Assembly (NCBI GenBank): GCA_002415085.1 | Contig: DIBV01000013.1 | Span: 186,874-250,873, forward strand | DNA from: Arsukibacterium sp. UBA5043 | Lineage (GTDB): Bacteria; Pseudomonadota; Gammaproteobacteria; Enterobacterales; Alteromonadaceae | Length of the DNA stretch: 64,000 nucleotides | Reading direction: 5' to 3' | Shown: piece after piece, positions 44,074 to 53,880 of the stretch | How the letters are laid out: each line of letters opens with the position of its first letter | Numbering within the stretch: position 1 is the stretch's first letter | Notes under the pieces: model-generated | The model's input: only the letters and a program-made list of their open reading frames with translations | Told to the model about the DNA's origin: nothing | Database searches by the model: none | Program-made: the position numbers and the translations under genes

Positions 44074-45318
44074 ATGCAAGCTGAGCAACAAGGATGGCGT
44101 GGTCGGGTGCAGGCATTAGGCCCGGGTATTTTAATGGCAACCGCGGCGATTGGCGGCTCGCATCTGGTGGCGTCTACTCAGGCGGGTGCGTTATTTGGCT
44201 GGCAGCTTATCTGGCTTATCTTATTAGTAAATATTTTAAAATATCCGTTTTTCCGCTTTGGCGTGCAGTATACCCTCGAGCATAACGAAAGCTTGCTGCA
44301 GGGTTATCAGCGCAAGGGTAAGGCCTATTTTTACAGCTTTATCGGCCTGAATATTATTGCTGCTGTGGTGAATACCGCCGGTGTGTTACTGCTAACGGCC
44401 AGCCTGTTGCATTACGCCCTGCCATGGCCGGTGGCCGTGCCGCTGCTATGTGCCCTTATTCTGGTGCTGTGCCTGGCGATTTTACTGCTGGGCCATTACC
44501 GGGCACTGGATAACGTCGCCAAGCTGATCATGGTGTTGCTGACGGTAACGACGGTAGCTGCAGCCGTTATTGCCGCCGCCAATGGTGCCAATGCGCCGGC
44601 TGATTTTGTCGGGCCGTCGCCGTGGCAGCTGGTGACTCTTGGCTTTCTGGTAGCGCTAATGGGCTGGATGCCGGCGCCAATTGAAATTTCTGCCATAAGC
44701 TCATTGTGGCTCAAAGCCAAGCTGCGCCAACAAAGCATCAGTCGTCAGCAGGGATTATTTGATTTTAATCTGGGCTACTGGTTAACCGCTGCACTGGCGC
44801 TGGTGTTTGTCAGTCTTGGCGCCCTGGTGCAATACGGCTCCGAGCAGGACATCGCGCTGGCCGGCGCCGCTTTTGCCCAGCAGCTGATTGGCATGTACGC
44901 CAGCACAATAGGCGACTGGGCAAGGCCGCTGGTGGCGCTTATTGCGTTTTTATGTATGTTTGGAACTACCCTGACCGTACTGGATGGCTATGCCCGCACC
45001 TTAAATGAATCTTTTACCTTACTAGGCTGGCAACAGCCGGCTAATCATCATAGTCAGAATATCTGGTTGCTGGCGCAGGCAGCCAGTGGTATGGCGCTGA
45101 TTTTGTTTTTCAGCGCTGCGCTGGGGCCTTTGCTGACCTTTGCCATGACCCTGGCATTTTTAACCACACCGGTATTTGCCTGGTTAAATTACAGTTTGAT
45201 GGCCGGCAAAGGTGCCAATGGTTTAAGCTGGCCGCTGAAATTATTAAGCTGGGCAGGCCTGATTTATCTGACAGGCTTTGCCCTCTTATTTCTGACCTGG
45301 TTTGGTGGCTTTTTATAA
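44074..45318 (+). CDS. Nramp-related transporter with altered metal motifs
   Basis: A 414-residue membrane protein with about eleven helices and the Nramp fold: GPGILMATAAIGGSHLVAST at the position of the first helix, then QAGALFGWQLIWLILLVNIL. Canonical Nramp has DPGN in helix 1 and MPH in helix 6; here those sites read IGGSH and MPAPIEISAIS. The substrate may therefore not be Mn2+ or Fe2+. It is divergent from the small hypothetical/GNAT unit and converges on ilvIH. Confidence 0.8.
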   Translation: MQAEQQGWRGRVQALGPGILMATAAIGGSHLVASTQAGALFGWQLIWLILLVNILKYPFFRFGVQYTLEHNESLLQGYQRKGKAYFYSFIGLNIIAAVVNTAGVLLLTASLLHYALPWPVAVPLLCALILVLCLAILLLGHYRALDNVAKLIMVLLTVTTVAAAVIAAANGANAPADFVGPSPWQLVTLGFLVALMGWMPAPIEISAISSLWLKAKLRQQSISRQQGLFDFNLGYWLTAALALVFVSLGALVQYGSEQDIALAGAAFAQQLIGMYASTIGDWARPLVALIAFLCMFGTTLTVLDGYARTLNESFTLLGWQQPANHHSQNIWLLAQAASGMALILFFSAALGPLLTFAMTLAFLTTPVFAWLNYSLMAGKGANGLSWPLKLLSWAGLIYLTGFALLFLTWFGGFL

Positions 45319-45323
45319 CCTGC

Positions 45324-45815
45324 TTACAACGCCAGGGTTTTCTCGCCGCGGGCAATCCCTGAAACCCCGCTGCGCACCACTTCTAAAATAGCGGTGCCGG
45401 CTAGTGCCTGAATAAAGGCATCCAGTTTATCGCTGGTACCAACTAACTGCACCGTGTAGGTGCTGGCGGTAACATCAATAATCTGGCCGCGGAAAATATC
45501 AGCACAGCGTTTTACTTCATCGCGTGTCGCGCCACTGGCTTTGACTTTTATCAGCATCAGCTCTCGTTCCAGATGCGGTGCATCATTTAAGTCGGTCAGT
45601 TTTACCACTTCAATCAGTTTGTGCAACTGCTTGGTAATTTGCTCAATCACCTGATCATTGCCATGGGTTACCAGAGTTAAGCGCGATAAGGTGGCATCTT
45701 CAGTGGGCGCTACGGTCAATGAATCAATGTTGTAACCGCGCTGGGCAAATAAGCCGACTAAGCGGGCCAGCGCGCCGGATTCGTTCTCCAGCAATACAGA
45801 AATAATATGGCGCAT
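45324..45815 (-). CDS. ilvH: Acetolactate synthase III, small regulatory subunit
   Basis: A 163-residue regulatory subunit with an N-terminal ACT domain (RHIISVLLENESGALARLVG, RGYNIDSLTVAPTED) and a C-terminal ACT-like domain. It activates IlvI and gives valine feedback inhibition in characterised homologues. It starts 2 bases after ilvI ends. This is the second acetolactate synthase of the window, besides ilvGM. Confidence 0.95.
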   Translation of the reverse strand: MRHIISVLLENESGALARLVGLFAQRGYNIDSLTVAPTEDATLSRLTLVTHGNDQVIEQITKQLHKLIEVVKLTDLNDAPHLERELMLIKVKASGATRDEVKRCADIFRGQIIDVTASTYTVQLVGTSDKLDAFIQALAGTAILEVVRSGVSGIARGEKTLAL

Positions 45816-45817
45816 GG

Positions 45818-47557
45818 TTAGGTCCTCTCTGTCTTGCTTAAGAACATGTCATTCATCGAGCCACCCGGGATCTGCATCGGATAAACGTGTTCTTTCGGGT
45901 CAATATGAATATCCAGAAACACCAGCCTGTCTTTCAGGGCAAAGGCTCGCTCCAGCGCCGGAATAAGCTGCTCAGGTTCGGTTACCCTAATGCCGACATG
46001 GCCGTAGGCTTCAGCCAGTTTGACAAAATCGGGCAGGGAATCCATATACGAGCTGGCATAGCGTGACTCGTAATTCATATCCTGCCACTGCTTAACCATG
46101 CCTAAATAACCGTTGTTCAGGTTGATGATTTTGACCCCCAAGCCATACTGCTTGCAGGTCGATAATTCCTGAATATTCATTTGAATAGAGCCCTCGCCGG
46201 TCACACAGACTACATCGGCGTCCGGGTAGTTCAGTTTCACCCCCATCGCCGCCGGCAGGCCAAAGCCCATGGTGCCAAGGCCACCGGAGTTGATCCAGCG
46301 GTTGGGTTTATTAAAGCCATAGTACTGGGCAGCAAACATCTGGTGCTGGCCAACATCACTACAGACATAAGCATTGCCGTGGGTAATTTTACTTAGCTGC
46401 TCAATAACATATTGCGGTTTCAGTAACGGCGCAGCATCGTCGTAGCGGCCGCCATGCACGGCGCGCCATTCCTCAATTTGCTGCCACCATTTTTTCATCG
46501 CGCTGGCGTCCAATTTCTTTTTCTTTTGCTTTAGCAGCTCCAGCATTTCAGTCAGCACCGGCTGCACCAGGCCGACAATCGGAATATGGGCATTGATGGT
46601 TTTACTGATGCTGGCCGGGTCGATATCAATATGGATAATAGTGGCATCGGGACAGAATTTTTTGGTGTTGTTGGTCACCCGATCGTCAAAGCGGGCGCCG
46701 ACAGCCAATATAAGATCGGCGTGGTGCATGGTCTGGTTGGCTTCAAAGCTGCCATGCATGCCCAGCATGCCGATAAATTGCTTATCGCTGGCCGGGTAGC
46801 AGCCCAGGCCCATCAGCGTATTGGTTACCGGCAAATTCAGTAATTGCGCCAGTTCGGTCAGTTCATGCGAGGCGCCACCCATTATTACCCCGCCACCAGC
46901 GTACAAAATTGGTTTTTTCGCCGCGAGCAGCGCCGTAACAGCCTTTTTAATCTGGCCGCTATGGCCTTTTAGTTTTGGCTGATAAGAGCGCAGTTTTACT
47001 TCACTGGGATAGTGGTATGCGAAAGTCTGGCTGGGAATGGTCATATCTTTCGGAATATCAATCACCACCGGCCCGGGCCGGCCGCTCTGGGCGATATAGA
47101 AGGCTTTTTTTATAATAGCCGGGATATCTTGTGGCCGGCGCACCGACATATTGTGTTTACAAATCGGTCGCGAAATACCGAGCATATCGGTTTCCTGAAA
47201 GGCATCATCACCGATTAAATGGCTCATCACCTGGCCGGTTAACACCACCATCGGAATAGAATCCATATAAGCGGTAGCAATGCCGGTTACTGCGTTAGTG
47301 GCGCCGGGGCCTGAAGTCACCAGTACCACCCCGGCTTTGCCACTGGCCCGGGCATAGGCATCGGCCATGTGGGTTGCCGCCTGCTCGTGGCGCACCAGCA
47401 CATGCTTTACCTTGGTTTGCTGAAATAATGCATCATAAATATGCAGTACGGCGCCACCCGGATAGCCATAAAGATACTCTACTCCTTCATCGGCCAGCGC
47501 CCGGATAACCATAGCGGCACCCGATAACATCTCGGTTTGTTTTGTTTGGCTTGTCAT
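45818..47557 (-). CDS. ilvI: Acetolactate synthase III, catalytic subunit
   Basis: A 579-residue ThDP enzyme of the same reaction as IlvG. Catalytic Glu58 is in [26 protein letters not shown] and [15 protein letters not shown] (ThDP-Mg) are present. It is paralogous to ilvG at 18.3 kb; the matching small subunit is ilvH downstream. The pair probably gives activity under different amino acid supply. No leader peptide or attenuator is visible upstream. Confidence 0.95.
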   Translation of the reverse strand: MTSQTKQTEMLSGAAMVIRALADEGVEYLYGYPGGAVLHIYDALFQQTKVKHVLVRHEQAATHMADAYARASGKAGVVLVTSGPGATNAVTGIATAYMDSIPMVVLTGQVMSHLIGDDAFQETDMLGISRPICKHNMSVRRPQDIPAIIKKAFYIAQSGRPGPVVIDIPKDMTIPSQTFAYHYPSEVKLRSYQPKLKGHSGQIKKAVTALLAAKKPILYAGGGVIMGGASHELTELAQLLNLPVTNTLMGLGCYPASDKQFIGMLGMHGSFEANQTMHHADLILAVGARFDDRVTNNTKKFCPDATIIHIDIDPASISKTINAHIPIVGLVQPVLTEMLELLKQKKKKLDASAMKKWWQQIEEWRAVHGGRYDDAAPLLKPQYVIEQLSKITHGNAYVCSDVGQHQMFAAQYYGFNKPNRWINSGGLGTMGFGLPAAMGVKLNYPDADVVCVTGEGSIQMNIQELSTCKQYGLGVKIINLNNGYLGMVKQWQDMNYESRYASSYMDSLPDFVKLAEAYGHVGIRVTEPEQLIPALERAFALKDRLVFLDIHIDPKEHVYPMQIPGGSMNDMFLSKTERT

Positions 47558-47861
47558 GGTGTTGTCTCATAGTTTTTTATAGCAAAAGCGAGTGGCCAAC
47601 GCTGCATAACCAGCATCGGCTCAATAATCTGCAGTACGCGTATGGTACCGCCTGTTTGCTACATGGACGGGTTGTAAACTATGGCGCTCTTGTTGTTGCT
47701 TCTTTTGAAGTCGTATTATCTGAACGCTATAACAACTTACGGGATCTCAGCGCCAATGTCGATGGTTTTTTCGAATTTGCGCCATCCCTTGCAGTGCTTG
47801 TAAAATAGCGCAACCGGCCACATAGTTAGGCCATTATGGCGAAATACAGGACCTGTCAGTT
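47558..47861. other. Divergent intergenic region between ilvI and cnoX
   Basis: This 304-base region separates two divergent genes and must carry both promoters. An 88-residue plus-strand frame across it has no family resemblance or good ribosome-binding site and is rejected. A TAAAAT hexamer at about 47800 may be a -10 box for cnoX. No leader or hairpin was seen on the ilvI side. Confidence 0.3.
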
Positions 47862-48707
47862 ATGCAAAGCCCCATTGTAGAAGTCACTCTCCAAAATGCC
47901 CGTGAAGTGCTGGAGCAATCAAACACCCAACTGGTACTGTTTCAGTTTCATTCAGCACGCAGTGAAGGTTGTCAGCAGCTAACCCCCATTTTAAAGGCGA
48001 TCGTTCAACAGTACCCCAAGCAATTGTTGTTGGCACGAGTAGATTGTGACCAGCAGCAAGACTTAGCCATGCAATTTGGTGTGCAGTCATTGCCCACCGT
48101 CATGCTGATTAAAGATGGCCGTCCGGTAGATGGCTTTGCCGGTGTTGAAACTGAACAAGCAATATTGGCCCGCTTACAGCCTTATCTACCTAAGCCGGAG
48201 GATGAACTGATTGCCCGGGCACAGCAGTTTCTGGCAGAGCAAAACCCGGCTGAAGCGTATCCATTATTTAAACAGGCGCTGGATTTAGCACCACAGCGGG
48301 CTGAGCTGAAAGTCTGGCTGGCGGATACCGCGGTGAGTTTAGGTCAGCTGCCGCAGGCACAAGCTTTACTGGCAGAGGTAAAGCTGGCCGATCAGGACAG
48401 CGTTTACAAAGCGGTTGTTGCTAAACTGGAGTTGGCGATGGAAGCGGCTGATACCCCGGAAATTCGTGCCCTGGAGCAGCAGCTGGCGGCCAAACCTGAT
48501 GACAACAGTATTAAAGAGCAGCTGGCAGTACAATACCAGGCTGCACAGCGCAGCGAAGAAGCGCTGGCGCTGTTGCTGGGAATTTTACAGCAGGACCTCA
48601 ATTACGGTGATAGCAAAAAACTGTTTCTGGATATTCTGGCAGCATTGCCCAAGGGAGATGCCGTTGCCAGTCAATATCGGCGCAAGCTTTACAGTTTGTT
48701 GTACTAG
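47862..48707 (+). CDS. cnoX: Thioredoxin-like chaperedoxin CnoX (YbbN)
   Basis: A 281-residue protein with a thioredoxin domain (residues 1-110) and TPR repeats. The redox site is degenerate: Ser34-x-x-Cys37 (SEGC), with VQSLPTVMLIKDG in the usual cis-Pro region. E. coli CnoX likewise has S-x-x-C, and works as a holdase activated by hypochlorous acid that hands clients to GroEL. The stop overlaps the GTG start of the methyltransferase by one base. Confidence 0.9.
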   Translation: MQSPIVEVTLQNAREVLEQSNTQLVLFQFHSARSEGCQQLTPILKAIVQQYPKQLLLARVDCDQQQDLAMQFGVQSLPTVMLIKDGRPVDGFAGVETEQAILARLQPYLPKPEDELIARAQQFLAEQNPAEAYPLFKQALDLAPQRAELKVWLADTAVSLGQLPQAQALLAEVKLADQDSVYKAVVAKLELAMEAADTPEIRALEQQLAAKPDDNSIKEQLAVQYQAAQRSEEALALLLGILQQDLNYGDSKKLFLDILAALPKGDAVASQYRRKLYSLLY

Positions 48708-49909
48708 TGACTAGCCCGGCTTCGCTGCAGCAGGCTTTTATCGCGTGTAACGCGGTGCTTCAGCAATACCGGCAATACTGGCAGTTGGTGCCTTTTGCCT
48801 GCCAGCAATTGCCCTGGCATAACCCGGCGCTGGCAGAGAAATTGCTGGCGCTGCCAGAGCAAGAGCTGGCAGGTATTGACCAGAGCTCTGCGCTGCAGCA
48901 ACAGCATTTCGGCGAGCTTTTTAACGGCTTATTTCAGCTGGAAAATTATCTGAACGCAGCGGACAACGTATTGCCAGCGACCGAATTAAAGCCGGTGCCG
49001 TTCTGGCTGACTAATGGCATTGCCGGACGTAAGCTGCAGCAGATTGACGCTTTTGCCCGCCAGTTGCCGGCCAGCAAGCTGCCAATGCTGGAATGGTGTG
49101 CCGGAAAAGGCCATCTGGGCCGGTTGCTGGCCTGGCAGTTTAACCGGCCAGTAACCAGTATTGAATGGCAACAGCAGCTCTGTGCTGATGGCAGCGCGCT
49201 GGCTAGTCAGTTTCAGATCCCGCAACGTTTTGTTCATGCTGACGTGCTGACAGTTCAGGGCAGCTCTGTGCTGGCACCGCAGCAGCAAGTGCTGGCGCTG
49301 CATGCCTGTGGTCAGCTGCATATCCAGCTGTTGCAGCACGCGGTTGCGACCGGTAGCCAGCAATTGAATATTGTGCCCTGCTGTTATCATTTAATTGTTG
49401 ATGCGCAGTATCAGCCGCTATCAGCTTTGGCGCAGCAACAGGATCTGCGATTAAGCCAGCATGATTTAAAACTGGCGGTGCAGGGTCAGGTAACCGCCGG
49501 CGCCCGGATTGAAAAACTGCGGCATACCGAAGTGCAGTGGCGTCTGGCCTATCAGGCGCTGCGCGCTGATCTTACCGGTGAGACTGACTACCGACCGTTG
49601 TCGTCCGTTGCCAAGCACTGGTTCAGTGGCGACTTTGCGGAATTTGGCCGCTGGGCGGCGGAGCAGCATCAGCTGCCGCTGCCAGCAGTACCAGACTGGC
49701 AACATTATTTGCAGCAAGGTGCAGCGCATGCCGCGCTGGTGCGACGGATTGAACTGGTCAGGCATTTATACCGGCGGCCACTGGAACTGTGGCTGGTGCT
49801 GGATCGGGCATTATTTTTAGAACAGCATGGCTATCAGGTTAGGCTGGCTGCATTTTGTGACTATCAGGTCACACCGCGCAACCTGCTGTTGCAGGCTGAA
49901 CGACATTAA
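48707..49909 (+). CDS. METTL25/RRNAD1-like methyltransferase
   Basis: A 400-residue SAM-dependent methyltransferase. The SAM loop is LEWCAGKGHLGRLLAWQF near residue 127; LALHACGQLHIQLL and IVPCCYHLI are typical of the METTL25 / RRNAD1 (Methyltransf_32) group. Eukaryotic members are linked to rRNA modification; the bacterial substrate is unknown. It starts at GTG within the cnoX stop (TAGTG), so it is coupled. It ends overlapping the convergent acyltransferase gene by four bases. Confidence 0.75.
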   Translation: MTSPASLQQAFIACNAVLQQYRQYWQLVPFACQQLPWHNPALAEKLLALPEQELAGIDQSSALQQQHFGELFNGLFQLENYLNAADNVLPATELKPVPFWLTNGIAGRKLQQIDAFARQLPASKLPMLEWCAGKGHLGRLLAWQFNRPVTSIEWQQQLCADGSALASQFQIPQRFVHADVLTVQGSSVLAPQQQVLALHACGQLHIQLLQHAVATGSQQLNIVPCCYHLIVDAQYQPLSALAQQQDLRLSQHDLKLAVQGQVTAGARIEKLRHTEVQWRLAYQALRADLTGETDYRPLSSVAKHWFSGDFAEFGRWAAEQHQLPLPAVPDWQHYLQQGAAHAALVRRIELVRHLYRRPLELWLVLDRALFLEQHGYQVRLAAFCDYQVTPRNLLLQAERH

Positions 49910-50853
49910 AGCTGCGGTCCTGCCCGGCAGGCCAGTTGCTGTTCGGTAACAGTTTGCTGCTCTTGCTGGTAAAACGCCTGAATATGTTGATCTTTGCCAT
50001 GCCAGCGCTGATTTAACCACAGCTGGAAGCGCTCGCGGAACATCGGATCATTGAAGTAATCGCCAATCACCTGCTCGTCTACTGCCAGCACATCGGCCTG
50101 AATAACAATACGTTTTAACCGTCCCATCAGCATGTCTAATGCAACATGCTGCTGATTATCCGGGTAAATTAGGGTGACATCTAAAATTGCATTAAACTGT
50201 TCGCCCATACTGGCCAGGGTAAAGGCAATACCGCCGGCTTTGGGGGGCAGTAAGTATTGAAAAGGACTACTTTTTGCCAGGCGTTTTTGCTCGGTACAGC
50301 GGCTGCCTTCAACAAAATTTATAATGGTCGTTGGCACCGTTAAAAATTTGGCACAGGATTTTCGGGTAGTTTCAATATCTTTGCCTTTTAAATGCGGTTG
50401 CTTTGCCAGCGTGGCCGCACTGTAGCGCTTCATATACGGCATATCCAGCGCCCAGCAGCCCGTTCCTAAAAATGGTATCCATTTTAACTGATCTTTTAAG
50501 AAAAACTTGGGCTCAGGAATAAGTTTATGGGCAAAGCCGCTGACTACCGGAATATCCAGCCAGCTTTTATGGTTGCTGATCAGCAAGTACCAGCTTTCCC
50601 GGTCCAGAGCCTGTTCGCCACTTATTTGCCAGTCAACGGCGTTAAATAAATTGATCAGGCCGGTATTAACTTGGGTCCAGCCTCGAAAACAGCCACGGCC
50701 AGCCGTCGCCAGCAGCCGGTGCACAGGCTTAAATGGCAGCAACAGTTTCAGGATGCCCAATGGAGTGACCACGATGCCCCAGAATGCCAGATTTAGCGCA
50801 AAACCCGTAAAACTGAACGGTAGCAGTAACCAACCCGGTAAAAAACTTAACAT
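49906..50853 (-). CDS. YihG-type lysophospholipid acyltransferase (second of tandem pair)
   Basis: A 315-residue membrane acyltransferase of the PlsC/LPLAT family with an N-terminal membrane helix. Motifs: SNHKSWLDIPV (NHxxxxD), RKSCAKFLTVPTTI and FVEGSRCT. It is closely related to the upstream gene, with which it overlaps by one base (TGATG), so a tandem duplication is likely. The C-terminal 15 or so residues are unlike the paralogue. YihG in E. coli helps set phospholipid acyl chains. Confidence 0.85.
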   Translation of the reverse strand: MLSFLPGWLLLPFSFTGFALNLAFWGIVVTPLGILKLLLPFKPVHRLLATAGRGCFRGWTQVNTGLINLFNAVDWQISGEQALDRESWYLLISNHKSWLDIPVVSGFAHKLIPEPKFFLKDQLKWIPFLGTGCWALDMPYMKRYSAATLAKQPHLKGKDIETTRKSCAKFLTVPTTIINFVEGSRCTEQKRLAKSSPFQYLLPPKAGGIAFTLASMGEQFNAILDVTLIYPDNQQHVALDMLMGRLKRIVIQADVLAVDEQVIGDYFNDPMFRERFQLWLNQRWHGKDQHIQAFYQQEQQTVTEQQLACRAGPQL

Positions 50854-51746
50854 CAGCTTACTCCTTTATCTGCCAATGCGGCCAACTCCCGATCTTTCTG
50901 CTGCCATAGCTGGTTTACCCAGAGCTGAAACTGCTCACGGTAGACCGGGTCGTTATAATCGCCAACCAAATCACTGCTGATTGGCAGCACGTTAATGTGG
51001 ACTGTTATATCACGAACCTTACCCGAAATATAATCCCAGAAACTGGGAATGCCCTGTGGATAATAAATGGTAACATTGAGCATTTTATGCAGCTGATCGC
51101 CCATGGCGCCAAGTACAAATGCTACGCCACCGGCTTTTGGTTTTAGCAAGCGCGCAAAGGGTGATTGCTGGATGTCATGTTTAGCTTTGGTAAAGCGGGT
51201 GCCTTCTACAAAATTCATAATGGTAGTGGGTTTAAACTGAAACTTAACACAGGCCTTGCGGGTAGTTTCGATATCTTTGCCCTGCAACTGCGGGTTTCTC
51301 AGCAAAAAGTTCTTGCTATAACGTTTCATAAATGGGAAATCCAGCGCCCACCAGCAAATACCCAGCAACGGCACATAAATCAGCTCTTTTTTCAGAAAGA
51401 ATTTTATAAACGGAATTTTGCGGTTAAAAATATTCTGTAACACCAGAATATCAGCCCATGATTGATGGTTGGCTAGCAGCAGATACCAGTCTTTACGTGA
51501 TAATTGCTCCAACCCCTGTACGTTCCAGCGAATGCGGGTAAATAAACGGGTGGTAAAGTTGTTGACGCTGATCCATGCCACGGCACAGGCATCCAGCAGA
51601 TAAGTCATCCAGCTTTGCCAGCGTTTAATCGGTGGCAATTTCAGCACTGCCAGCAGGGTGACCGGTACAAACCAGAACAAGGTATTTAAGAAATATAATA
51701 ATACCGATATTGTGCCGACAACGGGTTTAGGTAGAAACGAAAACAT
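50853..51746 (-). CDS. YihG-type lysophospholipid acyltransferase (first of tandem pair)
   Basis: A 297-residue paralogue of the downstream gene, with ANHQSWADILVLQ, RKACVKFQFKPTTIMNFVEG and the F-V-E-G-T-R-F-T motif intact. The N-terminal hydrophobic helix anchors it in the inner membrane. It is close to E. coli YihG in length and motif form. Translation is coupled to the second copy. A long perfect hairpin separates it from speA upstream. Confidence 0.88.
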   Translation of the reverse strand: MFSFLPKPVVGTISVLLYFLNTLFWFVPVTLLAVLKLPPIKRWQSWMTYLLDACAVAWISVNNFTTRLFTRIRWNVQGLEQLSRKDWYLLLANHQSWADILVLQNIFNRKIPFIKFFLKKELIYVPLLGICWWALDFPFMKRYSKNFLLRNPQLQGKDIETTRKACVKFQFKPTTIMNFVEGTRFTKAKHDIQQSPFARLLKPKAGGVAFVLGAMGDQLHKMLNVTIYYPQGIPSFWDYISGKVRDITVHINVLPISSDLVGDYNDPVYREQFQLWVNQLWQQKDRELAALADKGVS

Positions 51747-51799
51747 AGCGCACCTGGTTATTTAGTGTTGCCATCGCAGGCAACAGGAAATAAGCTTAA

Positions 51800-51838
51800 G
51801 ACAAGTACAGAGCAGCCCCTGGCTGCTCTGTACTTGTC
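51800..51838 (-). terminator. Long perfect hairpin downstream of speA
   Basis: An 18-bp perfect stem (gacaagtacagagcagcc with its complement) has only a 3-base loop, a very stable structure. It lies 21 bases past speA on the minus strand. Reading minus, it is followed by TTAAGCTTATTT, a weak T-rich run. It probably ends speA transcription before the acyltransferase pair. Confidence 0.75.
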
Positions 51839-51858
51839 CGATCAGTGGCTATTCTAGC

Positions 51859-53745
51859 TTAATCTTCGAAATAGGTATAACCATAAACGCCGGATTTAAG
51901 TTCATCCAGCAACGCTTCTTTCTGATCGGTACTCATGTCCAGTTTAGCCAACTGGTTGCTATATGACGTTAGCAGTTTAGCGGCGTCAAACTGCACATAG
52001 CGCAGTACATCAGCTACCGTGTCGCCCTTGATAATATTGGTCAGCTTGTAACCACCGTTATCATTCAGTTCAACATGCACTGAGTCGGTGTCGCCAAACA
52101 GGTTGTGTAAATCACCAAGGATTTCCTGATAGGCGCCTACCATAAACATGCCCAGTAAATACTGCTCGTCTTCTTTATATACCGGTAGCGGCAGGCTTGA
52201 TTCGATACCGTTGCCGTCAGCATAACTTTTTAACTGGCCATCAGAATCACAGGTTATATCCTGAATAATGGCTCTGTGGTCCAGCGGCTCCAGCATCCGC
52301 TCGAGCGGCATGACCGGGAACAGCTGGTCAATACCCCAGGCGTCGGGCATTGACTGGAACAGTGAAAAGTTAACGAATAATTTATCGGCCAGTTTTTCAT
52401 TCAGTTCGTCGTGAATAGCCCGGTGCGAGCGAGCGGATAAATCTAAGTTAGCTCTTACTTTGTTAATGGTGGCAAAGTAAATTTGTTCCAGCAATGACCA
52501 GTCTTGCAGAGTGAGCAAGCCGTGCACGTATTGGGCATGGGCATCGGTGAAATAGTGAATAGCATCATGATAAGCCTCAACCGCCGAACGTGGCGTCACA
52601 TTCTGGTAGGCCTCCCATAACCCTAAAATAACCGTAGGTGCATCGTCGCTGGGCTCAGGCAAATTGACTAAACCGGGCGCCCTTTCGATATCAATGGCAT
52701 CAGTTACCAATACCGCATGATGCGCAGTCATCGCCCGGCCAGACTCGGTTATAATATTCGGGTGTGGCAGGTCATACTCGTCACATACTTCTTTTAAACC
52801 GTTCACCACATTGCGGGCATATTCCATCATGGTGTAGTTCATCGAACACGCAGAGCGGGATTTCGAGCCTTCGTAATCGACACCTAAGCCACCACCGACA
52901 TCAACGGTGGTGATGGGGACGCCCAGGGTTCGTAATTCGGCGTAATGCCGGGCACATTCACGAATTGCGTTATGAATATCGCGAATGTTGGCAATTTGCG
53001 AACCGATATGAAAGTGCACCAGCTGAAGCAAATCCAGCTTGCCTGCCGCCCGCAGCACGTCAATTGCCTGCAGAACCTGGGTAGCCGTTAAACCAAATTT
53101 GCCTTTTTCACCACCGGTGTTTTGCCATTTACCTTTACCCACTGAGTTTAAACGGATCCGGATGCCAATACGCGGCGCTGCACCTAAGTTATCTATTTCG
53201 CGCAACAGGGTTTTTAATTCAGACAGCTTTTCAACCACCACATAGACGGTATGGCCCATCATCTGGCCAATGGTCGCCAGGCGCAAAAATTCGCTGTCTT
53301 TATACCCATTACAGACAATCTGCAACGGTTTTTCGGTAACCCCTAAAATGGCCATTAGCTCAGGTTTACTGCCTGCTTCCAGGCCTACTTTGCCACTTTC
53401 ATGGCTTATTAAACGTTTAACGACAGAAAACTGCTGGTTTACTTTAATCGGATAAACGGCAGTGTACTGCCCCTGGTATTCTTTTTCGGCCTTGGCATTC
53501 TTAAATGACGTGATCAGGGTATCAACCCGGTGCTGCAATATATCGGTAAAGCGCACCAGCACCGGCAGTGTCAGGCCTTCTTCTTTAAAGCGGTTAGTCA
53601 GCTCAGGAAAACTGATTCCCGCTTTGCTATGATCCTGATCCGGATAGGCAATTAAATTCCCTTTCTGATCAACATCAAAATAGCCTTCACTCCAGACGGC
53701 AACGTTATAAATTGAACGTGCTTTTTCAATACCCCAATCAGCCAT
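51859..53745 (-). CDS. speA: Biosynthetic arginine decarboxylase SpeA
   Basis: PLP enzyme making agmatine from arginine, the first step of the arginine route to putrescine. It has 628 residues. The PLP lysine is residue 101 in AVYPIKVNQQ; VDVGGGLGVDYEGS and the C-terminal CDSDG / GAYQEILGDLHNLFGD motifs are present. It lies divergent from speE across 135 bases, so putrescine and spermidine synthesis may share control. No agmatinase gene is in the window. Confidence 0.97.
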   Translation of the reverse strand: MADWGIEKARSIYNVAVWSEGYFDVDQKGNLIAYPDQDHSKAGISFPELTNRFKEEGLTLPVLVRFTDILQHRVDTLITSFKNAKAEKEYQGQYTAVYPIKVNQQFSVVKRLISHESGKVGLEAGSKPELMAILGVTEKPLQIVCNGYKDSEFLRLATIGQMMGHTVYVVVEKLSELKTLLREIDNLGAAPRIGIRIRLNSVGKGKWQNTGGEKGKFGLTATQVLQAIDVLRAAGKLDLLQLVHFHIGSQIANIRDIHNAIRECARHYAELRTLGVPITTVDVGGGLGVDYEGSKSRSACSMNYTMMEYARNVVNGLKEVCDEYDLPHPNIITESGRAMTAHHAVLVTDAIDIERAPGLVNLPEPSDDAPTVILGLWEAYQNVTPRSAVEAYHDAIHYFTDAHAQYVHGLLTLQDWSLLEQIYFATINKVRANLDLSARSHRAIHDELNEKLADKLFVNFSLFQSMPDAWGIDQLFPVMPLERMLEPLDHRAIIQDITCDSDGQLKSYADGNGIESSLPLPVYKEDEQYLLGMFMVGAYQEILGDLHNLFGDTDSVHVELNDNGGYKLTNIIKGDTVADVLRYVQFDAAKLLTSYSNQLAKLDMSTDQKEALLDELKSGVYGYTYFED

Positions 53746-53880
53746 TACGATTCCTTAAATATTTCTCTGTCAGATAGTGTAAAGCCTATGCCGCTATGCT
53801 GCAGCAAAAAACGATAAAAATTTGTTTGTTGTCGCTCATACAGGCAAAATACGTGACCTATACGTAGAAGGGGAATAAAG

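Noticed and set aside
47542-47808. 88-residue frame between ilvI and cnoX
   Set aside because: No ribosome-binding site or family match; region needed for divergent promoters.
50507-50980. 157-residue plus-strand frame over the acyltransferases
   Set aside because: Antisense to two clear membrane enzyme genes.
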